From positions 62,001-126,000 of the forward strand of contig NZ_LAQP01000001.1 of NCBI RefSeq assembly GCF_000971965.1: DNA of 64,000 bases, in the 5' to 3' direction. The stretch comes from Paenibacillus wulumuqiensis. GTDB taxonomy: Bacteria > Bacillota > Bacilli > Paenibacillales > Paenibacillaceae. Numbering within the stretch: the first letter of the stretch is position 1; every line of letters begins with the position of its first letter. The position numbers and the translations under genes were made by a program. This document shows positions 17,595-27,516 of the stretch, in pieces. Under the pieces are notes generated by a model. The model was not told where the DNA came from and made no database searches. It saw only the letters and a list, made by a program, of their open reading frames with translations.

Positions 17595-17618
17595 GGCCTG
17601 CCAGCGATACGGCAGGCC
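17595..17618. repeat. Perfect 8-bp stem hairpin between genes
   Basis: GGCCTGCC, an 8-base loop, then GGCAGGCC. There is no T-run, so it may stabilise mRNA or be a weak pause rather than a terminator. It also argues against an in-frame ATG at 17620, which directly follows the stem. Confidence 0.7.
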
Positions 17619-17637
17619 CATGAAGAGAGTGATACGA

Positions 17638-18888
17638 ATGAACCGAATGATATGGATCAGGATGCTGGCGGTGGCAGGCTTGCTCTTTTTGCTGAGCGGC
17701 TGCAGCTTTAACCCGTTATCGGATCCGAAGACATTGATTCAGACACCTGAGCTTCCATCGGACAAGCAGACGCTGAGCAGTGTGATCAGTGCGGAGCTGC
17801 CCGAGGGAGCAAGTATCCAGAGTCCTAAAAGCGGCAATACAAGCCGGATTCAGACAGTGGATCTGGATGGAGACGGAACGAGCGAGACCATCGTCTTTTA
17901 CCAGACGACCAATGGCCGGATCAACGGAATGATCTTCGAGCAGTCCGGAGACACCTGGGTCAAGCAGCTGGATATCAATGGTGCAGGGTTTACCCTGGAG
18001 AGTGTAGAGATTACTGACATTACCGGAGATGGACGGCGCAATCTGTTGGTCGGCTATTCGAATGATACTGCCGGCAGTGAGAATACACAGAAAACCCTGG
18101 TTGTCTATGATTACAACAATGGCAAGCTGACCAAGGAAACGGATATTCCCTACTCTTATTATGAGACGATTGATATGGATGGAGATGGGATCAACAATCT
18201 GACGACGATGACAATGAACAGTAATCCTGACTATGTATCCGTTACCGTCTACAATTATAATAATGGATTCAAAAAGCTGGATTCCATCGATCTCAATAAT
18301 ATCGTCAGCGCCTATAATGTAGTGGCAGGCAAAGTCTCTCCGGATCAAAATGGCATTATTATGGATCAGGCGCTTGGCAAATCAGGCTTCTCGCATCTGT
18401 TTATTATGAGAAACGGCAGATTGGAGGATGCCTTCCAGCTTAGCCGGCAGGCAACATGGAAGGACCTGCAGATTGTCAGTGAAGATATCAACAATGATGG
18501 CATTCTGGAAATAGGCATGCTGGAAATTCCGGCTGGATGGGAAAATATTGCCCCTGTAGAGACGCCGATGTTCACTAACTACTACCAGTGGAGCGGAAGC
18601 GGATTCTTGGAAAAGCTGGTCAGTCAGCAGTATCGGGATGAAGAAGGCCGCTTTGTCATCAAAATTGCCAGTGACTGGATGGAGAAAATCACACTCGATA
18701 CCAAGTCCAACAAAGATAAGGATCTGCGTTTTGTATTAAAGGATACTGGCGAAAAGGTAGCCGAAGTACGGTTCTTCAGTGAAAATGAGTGGAACAACCA
18801 TAATGGAGACTGGGAGATTATCGCCGAGAACAGAGGGCAGGTTATCGCACTCTGGGAAAATAATAAAGTAAATATTATTCAAAATTAA
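17638..18888 (+). CDS. FG-GAP/VCBS-repeat lipoprotein
   Basis: 416 residues. The signal peptide MNRMIWIRMLAVAGLL ends in lipobox LLSGC, giving a membrane-anchored lipoprotein. At least four Ca-loop-like motifs are spaced along it: DLDGDGTSE, DITGDGRRN, DMDGDGINN and DINNDGILE. These are typical of FG-GAP/VCBS beta-propeller repeats. ATG 17638 is preferred over 17620 because of the GAGAGTGA-type site and the normal signal length. It is followed 29 bases later by a response regulator and kinase, so an extracellular sensing or accessory role for that system is plausible but unproven. Confidence 0.8.
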   Translation: MNRMIWIRMLAVAGLLFLLSGCSFNPLSDPKTLIQTPELPSDKQTLSSVISAELPEGASIQSPKSGNTSRIQTVDLDGDGTSETIVFYQTTNGRINGMIFEQSGDTWVKQLDINGAGFTLESVEITDITGDGRRNLLVGYSNDTAGSENTQKTLVVYDYNNGKLTKETDIPYSYYETIDMDGDGINNLTTMTMNSNPDYVSVTVYNYNNGFKKLDSIDLNNIVSAYNVVAGKVSPDQNGIIMDQALGKSGFSHLFIMRNGRLEDAFQLSRQATWKDLQIVSEDINNDGILEIGMLEIPAGWENIAPVETPMFTNYYQWSGSGFLEKLVSQQYRDEEGRFVIKIASDWMEKITLDTKSNKDKDLRFVLKDTGEKVAEVRFFSENEWNNHNGDWEIIAENRGQVIALWENNKVNIIQN

Positions 18889-18917
18889 GTGCAGGATGAA
18901 TGAGGAGGAGCAGTTGA

Positions 18918-19616
18918 ATGAGTAAAGTACTGATTATGGAGGATGAAGAGTCCATCCGCAGTTTTATTATTATTAATCTCAAGCGTAATGGTTTCGAAGT
19001 GCTGGAGACCGAGAATGGAGAGCAGGCGCTGCATATGCTGGAGACTGTTCCGGATATTGATATTGCTCTGCTGGACGTTATGGTGCCGGGGATTGATGGT
19101 TTTGAAGTATGCCGCCGCATTCGGGAGAAGAATGAACGAATCGGTATTATTTTCCTGACAGCCAAAGTACAGGAGCAGGACAAAGTCTATGCGCTGTCTG
19201 TCGGAGCGGATGACCATGTGAGCAAGCCATTTAGCCCGACCGAGCTGATCGCGCGTATCCAGTCGCTGCTACGCCGTGTCAATGTGCAGCGGGAGTCGGA
19301 TACCAAAGTTTCCTTTGAATCCGGTCCATTTACCCTGGATCTGATCTCCAAGCAGTTTAAGAAAAATGGCAAAATGATCGAACTGACACCAACCGAATTC
19401 TCGCTGGTTCAATTTTTCCTCGAGAAAGAAAATACGCCGCTCAGTCGTGATCTGCTGCTCGATCATGTATGGGGCAAAGATTATATGGGTGATCCCAAAA
19501 TCGTCGATGTTAACATCAGACGTCTTCGCCAAAAAATCGAAAACAATCCGTCCGAGCCGGAATTCCTGCAGACCGTATGGGGACATGGTTATAAATGGAG
19601 AGGCCGGGAGTCATAA
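18918..19616 (+). CDS. OmpR/PhoB-family response regulator
   Basis: 232 residues. The receiver domain has acidic Glu8/Asp9, phospho-acceptor Asp53 in LLDVMVPG, Thr81 and Lys103 in SKPFSP. The winged-helix DNA-binding domain spans about 130-230 (LTPTEFSLVQFF, VDVNIRRLRQKI, VWGHGYKW). GAGGAGGAG precedes the ATG. Its stop overlaps the kinase start (TAATG), which implies translational coupling. The target genes are unknown and probably include its own operon. Confidence 0.93.
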   Translation: MSKVLIMEDEESIRSFIIINLKRNGFEVLETENGEQALHMLETVPDIDIALLDVMVPGIDGFEVCRRIREKNERIGIIFLTAKVQEQDKVYALSVGADDHVSKPFSPTELIARIQSLLRRVNVQRESDTKVSFESGPFTLDLISKQFKKNGKMIELTPTEFSLVQFFLEKENTPLSRDLLLDHVWGKDYMGDPKIVDVNIRRLRQKIENNPSEPEFLQTVWGHGYKWRGRES

Positions 19617-20992
19617 TGATTAAAAAGGGGATGACCCGGCAGATCGTTCTGCATTACTTTCTAGTCGTCTTTCTGACGATTCTTCTGGTCGAGATGGTCT
19701 TTTTGTTCGCGATTCGTACGTATTATTACGATGGAATCTCCAACTATCTGCAGTCTTCGTTCGATAATACGAATGCACCGACCAACCCCAGAGATCTGAT
19801 CTCCACTTATACGCTGGATAAGGCCGAAGTGCAGGTACTTGATCTGAAAGGAAATGTAATTCAGAACTCCACGCCGTTCCGGCTGGACAAACCGATTCAG
19901 ACCGGTGATATTCCGCAGGCATTGACCGGTTCGACCGGACGCTGGATCGGTAAGCAGGCCGGGACTGGTGAAGATGTGATGGCAGTTACCCGGATGATTC
20001 AGATTAACGGCGATAAATCATATCTGGTCCGGTATGTCACATCACTCGAGCTGGTGAATCAGAAGCTATTCTATATTACGCTTGTCTCTACAGGCATCGG
20101 GATTATTATTCTGATTGTCGTACTGATTGTCAGTGTCGGTCTGGCCAACTCGATTGTTAAGCCGATTAACAATATTATCAATGTCTCTACCCTTATGGCG
20201 AAGGGGGACTTTAACGTCAGGATCAAAGGTAATTATCCCCATGAAATCGGGGATCTGGCTTCAACCCTGAATTATATGGCGGACGAAATCGTACAAAGCA
20301 ACCAGGTCAAGGATGACTTTATTTCCTCGATCTCTCATGAGCTGCGTACTCCGCTGACAGGCATCAAGGGTTGGAGCGAGACGCTGGTCTCCGGCGGATT
20401 CGATCCGGAAGAGACCAAGCTGGGCATGAGCATCATTTCCAAAGAGACCGACCGTCTGATCGGACTGGTCGAGGAGATGCTGGACTTCTCCAAGCTGCAG
20501 CAAAACCAGATGAAACTGGTGATGGGTGAAGTCAATATGAAGGAACTGCTGCAGGAGACGATGCTGAATGTATGGGCCAAAGCCGAGCAAAAGCATATCA
20601 GTCTCAGCTTGCAGCCGGGAGAGCGTCCATTTATCGTCTATGCGGATGGTAACCGTCTCAAGCAGGTGTTCCTGAACCTGGTCGATAACGCGATCAAATT
20701 CTCGCCGGACGGCTCGACGATTGCACTGATGATCACCGAGATGGCTCCCGACAAGGTACGCATCTCGGTCAAAGATCCGGGCATCGGGATCAGTCCGGAA
20801 TTTCTGGAAAAGGTAAAAGACCGGTTCTTCCAGGTCAATCCGAACCAGGGCGGTACCGGACTCGGACTGGCGATAACGCAGCAGATCGTCAAGCTGCATG
20901 AAGGCGAAATGCATATTGAGAGCGAACTGGATCAGGGAACTACGGTAAGTGTGGATCTGCCGCTGCTCGATAATCAGCAGCAGGCAGGATAA
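19616..20992 (+). CDS. Membrane sensor histidine kinase
   Basis: 458 residues. Transmembrane segments at about 10-35 and 160-185 flank an extracellular sensor region. A HAMP domain follows, then HisKA with His241 in SHELRTPLTG. The HATPase domain has N-box NLVDNAIKFS, G1 GIGISPEF and G2 GGTGLGLAI. The G1 context reads VKDPGIG rather than VxDxGxG, which is acceptable. ATG 19616 overlaps the regulator stop. It forms a two-component pair with the preceding gene; the FG-GAP lipoprotein beside it may supply signal input. Confidence 0.92.
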   Translation: MIKKGMTRQIVLHYFLVVFLTILLVEMVFLFAIRTYYYDGISNYLQSSFDNTNAPTNPRDLISTYTLDKAEVQVLDLKGNVIQNSTPFRLDKPIQTGDIPQALTGSTGRWIGKQAGTGEDVMAVTRMIQINGDKSYLVRYVTSLELVNQKLFYITLVSTGIGIIILIVVLIVSVGLANSIVKPINNIINVSTLMAKGDFNVRIKGNYPHEIGDLASTLNYMADEIVQSNQVKDDFISSISHELRTPLTGIKGWSETLVSGGFDPEETKLGMSIISKETDRLIGLVEEMLDFSKLQQNQMKLVMGEVNMKELLQETMLNVWAKAEQKHISLSLQPGERPFIVYADGNRLKQVFLNLVDNAIKFSPDGSTIALMITEMAPDKVRISVKDPGIGISPEFLEKVKDRFFQVNPNQGGTGLGLAITQQIVKLHEGEMHIESELDQGTTVSVDLPLLDNQQQAG

Positions 20993-21017
20993 CGGGCGTA
21001 TACAGGGAGGCTGGAAA

Positions 21018-22082
21018 ATGAGTCTGTCAGAAATCAAAGATCAGCTGGCTGTGCATATCCGCAGAGCCCAGCTGTCCGAACAGGAACAGGTTAGGCACTT
21101 TCTTATCGAAGCAGCAGACTGGATGGAATCCCAGCAGATTGGAAAGTGGAGACGCGGGATGTTTACTCCCGAGCTGATTCACAGCTATTTTGTGGAGCGG
21201 GAAGTGTATATCGCCGAGGTAGCTGGAGAGCCTGCTGGTATGTTTACTTTGCAAGCCGGAGATGCAGAATACTGGCAGCATCGCAATGATGAGAATTATC
21301 TGTATTTGCATAGACTGACTGTAGCTTCCCGATTCCGTTCGATCGGATTGGGGCCGGCAATGCTGCGATGGGCGGAGCAGTATGCGAACCAGCAGGGACG
21401 CAAGGGACTGCGACTGGATTGCATGGCCGATCTGCTGCCGCTGAACCGTTTTTATCAGCAGCAGGATTTTCGTTATATGGGCACGCATCATGTAAGCAGC
21501 AAGCTGGCCAGTCTGTACGAGAAGCTGCCGCCTGCCCGGGAGCATGATATTCGTCTGCAGTACTTTACAGCCAGGGATTATGATCAGCTCCTCAGCTGGT
21601 CAGGGGATGCGGAATTTTTGCTGCAATGGAGTGGATCGCAGTGGAAGTATCCGCTGCAGACGACGGATCTGGATGCCTATCTGCACAATGCCAATGATCC
21701 TTCCCATTCGGAGCGGTTAATCTACACTGCTGTTGAACGCAGCAGCGGCAGAGCGGTAGGGCATATTGCCCTGACCCGTATCGACCGGGATAACCGTTCA
21801 GCCCGTATTTCCCGCGTACTGGTCGGCGATCCGGAAGCAAGAGGTAAAGGCTACGGACGCCGAATGATCAAGGAAGCACTGCGGATAGGCTTTGATGCGC
21901 TCGGAATGCATCGTATTACGCTGGCAGTACTCGATTATAATACATCAGCCAAACAGTTGTACGAATCCTGTGGTTTTCAGCAGGAAGGTTATCTGCGTGA
22001 TGCCGTGAAGTTGAATGATCGGTATTACAGCATATATGAGATGAGTATGCTGGAAGACGAATGGCAAGCTACCTCGCTCTGA
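21018..22082 (+). CDS. Double GNAT-domain N-acetyltransferase
   Basis: 354 residues with two acetyltransferase domains. The N-terminal domain (about 45-180) has LHRLTVASRFRSIGLG, where the acetyl-CoA loop is degenerate (R-x-x-G-x-G), and CMADLLPLNRFYQQQDF. The C-terminal domain (about 190-350) has RVLVGDPEARGKGYGRRM, a good Q/RxxGxG/A loop, and a RimJ-like NTSAKQLYESCGF. GGGAGG lies 7 bases before ATG 21018. It is 25 bases behind the kinase gene. One domain may be structural. The substrate is unknown. Confidence 0.82.
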   Translation: MSLSEIKDQLAVHIRRAQLSEQEQVRHFLIEAADWMESQQIGKWRRGMFTPELIHSYFVEREVYIAEVAGEPAGMFTLQAGDAEYWQHRNDENYLYLHRLTVASRFRSIGLGPAMLRWAEQYANQQGRKGLRLDCMADLLPLNRFYQQQDFRYMGTHHVSSKLASLYEKLPPAREHDIRLQYFTARDYDQLLSWSGDAEFLLQWSGSQWKYPLQTTDLDAYLHNANDPSHSERLIYTAVERSSGRAVGHIALTRIDRDNRSARISRVLVGDPEARGKGYGRRMIKEALRIGFDALGMHRITLAVLDYNTSAKQLYESCGFQQEGYLRDAVKLNDRYYSIYEMSMLEDEWQATSL

Positions 22083-22173
22083 AGCGCGTGATACAGCTTC
22101 ACAGGTCACAGGTAGTAAAGGGCTTATTTTCAAAAGTAAACATATCAATGGTATCCATAGCCGTATTCATATC

Positions 22174-22206
22174 AAAAAAAGGCGAAGCATATGCTCCGCC
22201 TTTTTT
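22174..22206. terminator. Bidirectional terminator GNAT / glgC
   Basis: AAAAAAAGGCG-AGCATATGCT-CGCCTTTTTT, symmetrical, between convergent genes. Confidence 0.85.
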
Positions 22207-22273
22207 GTATTTCAATTTTCCATTTTTATTCTGTTCATCAGCCAGGCTGATCGGTTGTTCTACCTGTGTTCGA

Positions 22274-23485
22274 TTAAGAAGAGATGCCGCCTGCACGGAC
22301 ACGTCCGGATTTGTCATAGACTTCTTTCAGCAGCATAGCTGGCTGGGTACGTACAGATGGTTTGGCATATACGGTTTCATAAGGAGCGACAACTTTGATC
22401 TCGTCCTTGGTACCCTGAACAACAGCGTTGTCCTTGATTACTGCACCTTCAGCGATAATCGCGTATTCCACATGGGCATTTTTACCGATAAATGCGCCAG
22501 GCATGATTACACTCTCAATCACTTCAGCCTGTTTGCTGATCGTGGAATCGTTGAATACGACAGAGCGCTCAACTTTACCTTCCAGAACCGCTTTGCTGCT
22601 AATCATGGAGCAATCCGGTGCTGCTGCATTCTGTTGATCGGAGACGATATCCAGATCGGCAGAGAACATTGGCCATTCGCTTCTTTTTAGTTCAAACTGT
22701 TTGCTGTGGGCGAGAATATCCATATGAGCTTCCCACAGGCTGTTGATGGTACCTACGTCTCTCCAGTAGCCGAGGAATTCGTAAGCGACCACTTTTTCAT
22801 CATCAGCGAGCATTTGCGGGATGATGTCTTTACCAAAGTCATGATTGGAGTTGGCCTTTTCAGCATCCGCAACAAGATGCTGTCTCAGGTACTGCCAATC
22901 AAACACGTAGATCCCCATGGAAGCCAGATTGCTTTCCGGATCGGCCGGTTTCTCGGAGAACTTGGTAATAGTCATGCTGTCATCCACACTCATTACACCA
23001 AAACGGCTTGCTTCTTCCCATGGCACTTCCACTACGGAAAGGGTCGCTTTGGCATTATGTTCTTGGTGGTACTGAAGCATCTCGCTATAATCCATATGGT
23101 AAATATGATCGCCGGACAGAACCAGAACATCTTTCGGGTTCAGGGTATCAATATATTCCAGGTTTTTGTAAATGGCATCCGCAGTGCCCATATATTCACC
23201 TGTGGTCTCGGAAGACAGCAGGGTAATGTTCATTTTCAGTGCATCGGTGGACCAGGAATCTCCCTGACCAATATGATCGTGCAACGATTCCGCTTCATAT
23301 TGAGTCAGTACACCTACCGTGTCAATTCCGGAATTCACACAGTTGCTAAGAGGAAAATCGATAATTTTGTAGTCTCCGCCAAATGGCACGGCAGGTTTCG
23401 CAACGATGGACGTCAAAGGTGCTAATCTGCGTCCTTCACCTCCGGCCAGCAACATAGCGATACATTCTTTTTTTGTATTTTTCAT
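22274..23485 (-). CDS. glgC: Glucose-1-phosphate adenylyltransferase
   Basis: It makes ADP-glucose for glycogen synthesis. The 403 residues hold [14 protein letters not shown] (nucleotide loop), [15 protein letters not shown], the catalytic [11 protein letters not shown] (Asp), FSEKP and GIYVF. A left-handed beta-helix occupies the C-terminus (about 280-380, [12 protein letters not shown]...). ATG 23485 follows GGGAGGG; the longer in-frame start at 23527 has no such site. It is divergent from glgB-glgA, unlike the B. subtilis co-directional glgBCDAP order, and no glgD paralogue is present here. Confidence 0.94.
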   Translation of the reverse strand: MKNTKKECIAMLLAGGEGRRLAPLTSIVAKPAVPFGGDYKIIDFPLSNCVNSGIDTVGVLTQYEAESLHDHIGQGDSWSTDALKMNITLLSSETTGEYMGTADAIYKNLEYIDTLNPKDVLVLSGDHIYHMDYSEMLQYHQEHNAKATLSVVEVPWEEASRFGVMSVDDSMTITKFSEKPADPESNLASMGIYVFDWQYLRQHLVADAEKANSNHDFGKDIIPQMLADDEKVVAYEFLGYWRDVGTINSLWEAHMDILAHSKQFELKRSEWPMFSADLDIVSDQQNAAAPDCSMISSKAVLEGKVERSVVFNDSTISKQAEVIESVIMPGAFIGKNAHVEYAIIAEGAVIKDNAVVQGTKDEIKVVAPYETVYAKPSVRTQPAMLLKEVYDKSGRVRAGGISS

Positions 23486-23657
23486 GTCGTTTTCCCTCCC
23501 ATTTTCATGACAACGCTCAGTTGGCAATGTATTAGTTTTATAAACCTCTGCTGCGGCCCTTGAAACAACAAGATTGTAAAATATTATCAGAGCCGAATTT
23601 TTGTTCTCTTTCCCTGTTCAGCTTTGGCGCTACTAGATGAAGAAGCACAATTTACGA

Positions 23658-23687
23658 TGACTCTCTATTTTCAATCGTGCTAGAATA
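23658..23687 (+). promoter_or_regulatory. Possible glgB promoter
   Basis: ATGACT (23658-23663), an 18-base spacer, then TAGAAT (23682-23687) preceded by TGC as an extended -10. It lies in the 282-bp divergent glgC/glgB region, where no other feature is clear. Confidence 0.4.
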
Positions 23688-23767
23688 GGGTAATAGTTAA
23701 AGTTAAAAGGTCAGAACCTTACAGCCAACAGGTTGTGGCACGGTTTACTACTAGTGGAGGTGATATT

Positions 23768-25687
23768 TTGGTAAAAAAATATACGGAATACAAATTACCT
23801 ACTGCAGAAGAAATTTATCTTTTTCATGAGGGCACCAATTACCATGCATATCGTCAATTTGGTTCGCATTTAACTGCCGAAGAAGGTCAGCAGGGTGTGC
23901 GGTTTACAGTGTGGGCGCCTCATGCGGCACAGGTGAGTGTGGCAGGAGACTGGAATAACTGGGATAGAGAGGAATATCCTTTACATAAGCTGGACGAATC
24001 GGGAATATGGAGCGGATTTATCGCTGGTATTACCGAGGGAACATTATACAAATATGTGATTACCTCGCAGCAGGGAGAGATTTTCTTCAAAGCAGATCCC
24101 TATGCTGTTCATGCGGAGGTGCGCCCGGCTACGGCTTCGGTAGTCAAATCACTGGATGGTTACAAATGGAAAGATGCCGCCTGGAAGCGCAAGCGCCGTC
24201 CTATTTATCAGCGTCCGCTGAATATCTACGAGATGCATTTTGGCACATGGCGGCAAAAGGAAGACGGCAGTCTCTACAGCTATACCGAACTGGCAGAGCT
24301 GCTCGTGCCTTATCTGGTGGATATGGGCTATACGCATGTGGAACTAATGCCGCTGACCGAGCATCCGTATGATCTGTCGTGGGGCTACCAGAGTACAGGT
24401 TATTTTGCACCGACGAGCCGCTATGGCACACCGCAAGAGCTGATGTACTTTGTAGATACCTGTCATCAGGCGGGAATCGGCGTTCTGCTGGACTGGGTAC
24501 CCGGACATTTCACCAAGGATGCACACGGACTGCGCATGTTTGATGGAACGCCTCTTTATGAATATGCCGATCCGGATCGTGCGGAGAAGCGCGGCTGGGG
24601 CACGCTGTCCTTTGACTTTGGCAAGCCGGAGGTACGCAGCTTCCTGATCTCCAGTGCCTTGTACTGGATGGATGTTTATCATTTTGACGGACTTCGGGTA
24701 GATGCAGTGACCAGTATGATCCGGCTTGATTTTGAACGGGAAGGCGGAGGCTGGCGTCCGAATCAGCATGGTGGTGTAGAGAATCTGGAAGCTATCTCCT
24801 TTTTGCAGCAGCTGAATAAGGCGATTTTCCATTACTATCCGAATGCGCTAATGATGGCAGAGGAATCGAGTGCATGGCCTGGCGTCACGAAGCCTGCGCA
24901 TGAAAATGGCCTTGGTTTTAACTATAAATGGAATATGGGCTGGATGAATGATACGCTGGATTATGTGGAAGCTTCTTTTGAAGCGAGACCTTCCAAACAT
25001 AACAAGTTAACCTTCCCGCTGGTATACGCTTATTCGGAGAATTTTACCCTGCCTTTATCGCATGATGAAGTGGTGCATGGCAAAAAATCATTGCTGGATA
25101 AAATGCCGGGTACGTATGAACAGAAGTTTGCCGGGCTGCGTCTGCTGCTGGCCTACCAGATGACTCATCCGGGCAAAAAGCTGCTGTTTATGGGTGGTGA
25201 ATTTGGTCAGTTTATCGAATGGAAAGATCAGGACCAGCTGGACTGGCTGCTGCTTGATTATGACATGCATCACAAGATGCAGGATTATACACGCGAGCTC
25301 AATCAATTCTATCTCAACTCCCCTGCACTATGGGAACGTGATCATGACTGGGAAGGGTATGAGTGGCTTAATGCGGACGATGCACGAAACAGCGTAATCA
25401 CCTATATGCGTAAAGGCAAAAAGCCATCCGATACGCTGCTGATTGCAATCAACTTCCAACCTGTACCCCGGGTGAATTACCGGATCGGCGTACCCAAAGC
25501 AGGTACTTATATGGAAGTCTGGAACAGCGATGAGCCGAAATTTGGCGGTACGGGTGGCAGAACAATACAGACTGCCGCATCCGAGAAAGTCGAGTGGGAC
25601 CGGCAGGAGAACAGTATTGCACTGAACCTGCCGCCGCTCAGCGTAATCATTATGAGACGGAGCACTGGCAGACGCAAAAAAGCCTGA
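23768..25687 (+). CDS. glgB: 1,4-alpha-glucan branching enzyme
   Basis: A GH13 enzyme that makes alpha-1,6 branches. It starts at TTG 23768, 7 bases behind GGAGGTGA, giving 639 residues. An N-terminal CBM48 (VRFTVWAPHAAQVSVAGDWNNWD) precedes the barrel. Catalytic regions are DWVPGHF, LRVDAVTSM (nucleophile Asp312), MAEESSAWP (acid/base Glu365) and LSHDEVVHGKKS. Region I has Gly where most family members have Ala (DWVPAHF). It has a short N-terminus compared with E. coli GlgB and is followed by glgA 58 bases later. Confidence 0.94.
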   Translation: MVKKYTEYKLPTAEEIYLFHEGTNYHAYRQFGSHLTAEEGQQGVRFTVWAPHAAQVSVAGDWNNWDREEYPLHKLDESGIWSGFIAGITEGTLYKYVITSQQGEIFFKADPYAVHAEVRPATASVVKSLDGYKWKDAAWKRKRRPIYQRPLNIYEMHFGTWRQKEDGSLYSYTELAELLVPYLVDMGYTHVELMPLTEHPYDLSWGYQSTGYFAPTSRYGTPQELMYFVDTCHQAGIGVLLDWVPGHFTKDAHGLRMFDGTPLYEYADPDRAEKRGWGTLSFDFGKPEVRSFLISSALYWMDVYHFDGLRVDAVTSMIRLDFEREGGGWRPNQHGGVENLEAISFLQQLNKAIFHYYPNALMMAEESSAWPGVTKPAHENGLGFNYKWNMGWMNDTLDYVEASFEARPSKHNKLTFPLVYAYSENFTLPLSHDEVVHGKKSLLDKMPGTYEQKFAGLRLLLAYQMTHPGKKLLFMGGEFGQFIEWKDQDQLDWLLLDYDMHHKMQDYTRELNQFYLNSPALWERDHDWEGYEWLNADDARNSVITYMRKGKKPSDTLLIAINFQPVPRVNYRIGVPKAGTYMEVWNSDEPKFGGTGGRTIQTAASEKVEWDRQENSIALNLPPLSVIIMRRSTGRRKKA

Positions 25688-25745
25688 TCTCCACTACATG
25701 CATGTGAATGATACAGACAAGCCAACGACAAGGAGGATATGAAGG

Positions 25746-27179
25746 ATGAATATCTTATTTGCAGCAGCCGAAGCCAACCCTTTTATCAAAACAGGAGGAC
25801 TGGCTGATGTGATTGGTGCTTTGCCTGCCGCTCTGAAAAAGGAAAAATGCGATGTACGCGTCGTGATGCCCAATTACAAAAGTATCAGCGAGTCGATCCG
25901 TAATCAGGCGACACTCGTAACGGTTATTCAGGTTCAGATCGGCTGGCGCAGCCAGTACTGCGGGATCAAGCAGTTCAAGCAGGATGGAATAACCTTCTAT
26001 CTGCTGGATAACGAGTATTACTTTGGACGTGATGGGGTATATGGCTATGGAGATGATGCGGAACGGTTTGCCTTTTTCAATCGTGCGGTACTGGATATGC
26101 TGCCGGCAGTGGACTTCCAGCCGGACATTATCCATGCGCATGATTGGCATACCGGCATGATTCCACTGCTGCTCAAGGCGCAGTATCAATCCGTACCATT
26201 CTATTCCAATATCCGTACGGTATATACGATTCATAATCTGCTGTATCAGGGTGTGTTCCCTTATTCGGTATTATGGTCCCTGTTTGGTCTGGATGATCGT
26301 TATTTCCATGCTGAAGGGGTAGAGTATTATGGAAATGTCAGTTACATGAAAGCAGGCATTGTGTTTGCTGACCGGGTAACTACAGTCAGCCCTACATATG
26401 CGGAAGAGATCAAGATGCCGTATTATGGTTATGGTCTGGATGGTCTGCTGCGTTCGCTGGGCGGACGCCTGCGCGGGATTGTCAATGGTATTGATACCAA
26501 AAGTTATAATCCGGCGACAGATCCCTACCTGGCTTCTCATTACCGCAGCGGTACGAGCAAACGACTGGAGAACAAAAAAGCATTGCAGGAAGAGCTGGGT
26601 CTGCCGGTAGATCCCAAGATTCCGGTTATTTCGATGGTTACCCGTCTGGTCGAATCCAAAGGACTGGATCTGGTGAGCCGGGTACTGGATGAACTGCTGT
26701 ATTATGATGATGTGCAGTTTGTACTGCTCGGTACCGGAGAAGCGGCTTATGAAGACTGGTTCCGTGAAGCAGTCTACCGGCATCCTGGTAAGCTGGCGGC
26801 AGAGATCCGCTTCAGTGAAGGGGTAGCACGCCGGATGTATGCAGGCACTGATATGTTCCTGATGCCATCCAAATTCGAACCATGCGGAATCAGTCAGCTG
26901 CTGGCTCTTCGTTACGGCAGCATTCCGATTGTACGGGAGACCGGGGGGCTCAATGATACCGTCCATTCCTATAATGAAATGACGGGAGAAGGTACAGGTT
27001 TTACTTTCCATTCCTATAATGCTCATGATATGCTGTATACGATACGTCGTGCGCTTTCTTTTTATCATCAGCCTAAGCATTGGAAGCAGGTTATGAAAAA
27101 TGCAATGGGCGGCGATTACAGCTGGCAGACTTCTGCCAGAGAGTACCTGGAAGTGTACCGTGAAGCACAGCAGGAATAA
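25746..27179 (+). CDS. glgA: Glycogen synthase (ADP-glucose)
   Basis: A GT5 enzyme elongating alpha-1,4-glucan. The 477 residues contain KTGGLADVIGALP (ADP-glucose loop), HAHDWHTGMIPLLL, the GIVNGID hinge and the C-terminal EX7E region MPSKFEPCGISQLLALRYGS (split here). A conserved TGGL follows. AAGGAGGA precedes the ATG by 7 bases. It probably shares transcription with glgB and uses ADP-glucose from GlgC. Confidence 0.95.
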   Translation: MNILFAAAEANPFIKTGGLADVIGALPAALKKEKCDVRVVMPNYKSISESIRNQATLVTVIQVQIGWRSQYCGIKQFKQDGITFYLLDNEYYFGRDGVYGYGDDAERFAFFNRAVLDMLPAVDFQPDIIHAHDWHTGMIPLLLKAQYQSVPFYSNIRTVYTIHNLLYQGVFPYSVLWSLFGLDDRYFHAEGVEYYGNVSYMKAGIVFADRVTTVSPTYAEEIKMPYYGYGLDGLLRSLGGRLRGIVNGIDTKSYNPATDPYLASHYRSGTSKRLENKKALQEELGLPVDPKIPVISMVTRLVESKGLDLVSRVLDELLYYDDVQFVLLGTGEAAYEDWFREAVYRHPGKLAAEIRFSEGVARRMYAGTDMFLMPSKFEPCGISQLLALRYGSIPIVRETGGLNDTVHSYNEMTGEGTGFTFHSYNAHDMLYTIRRALSFYHQPKHWKQVMKNAMGGDYSWQTSAREYLEVYREAQQE

Positions 27180-27255
27180 TCGATTGCTTGCTGAGTATGA
27201 TTTATCTTAACTGCATAGGCTATTTATCCATATATGGCTATTTTCCTGACAAAAC

Positions 27256-27310
27256 ATGCGGCTGTTTTTCTACAACGATTCATATGTAGGAAGCAGCCGT
27301 GTTGTTTTAT
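27256..27310 (+). terminator. Terminator of glgBA
   Basis: CGGCTG...CAGCCG arms with an inner CTACA/TGTAG stem, followed by a T-rich tail. The rest of the 27180-27516 gap shows no gene. Confidence 0.6.
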
Positions 27311-27516
27311 GTGGAGAGAGACGTCGTTGATTCACAGATAGAAGTTTATGGTGAAGAGTAGCCATATATGTGATCCATGTCTGTATATTTGCCTTATGCT
27401 GGTGATATAATCCGGCAGTAGCAGGCGAACAGGCATAACCTGGCAGACCAAAATGCAGCTGGTAAAAATAGCAGTCAAGCAGTGATTTGCCCATTAAGAG
27501 GGAGAGTATATAAAGT

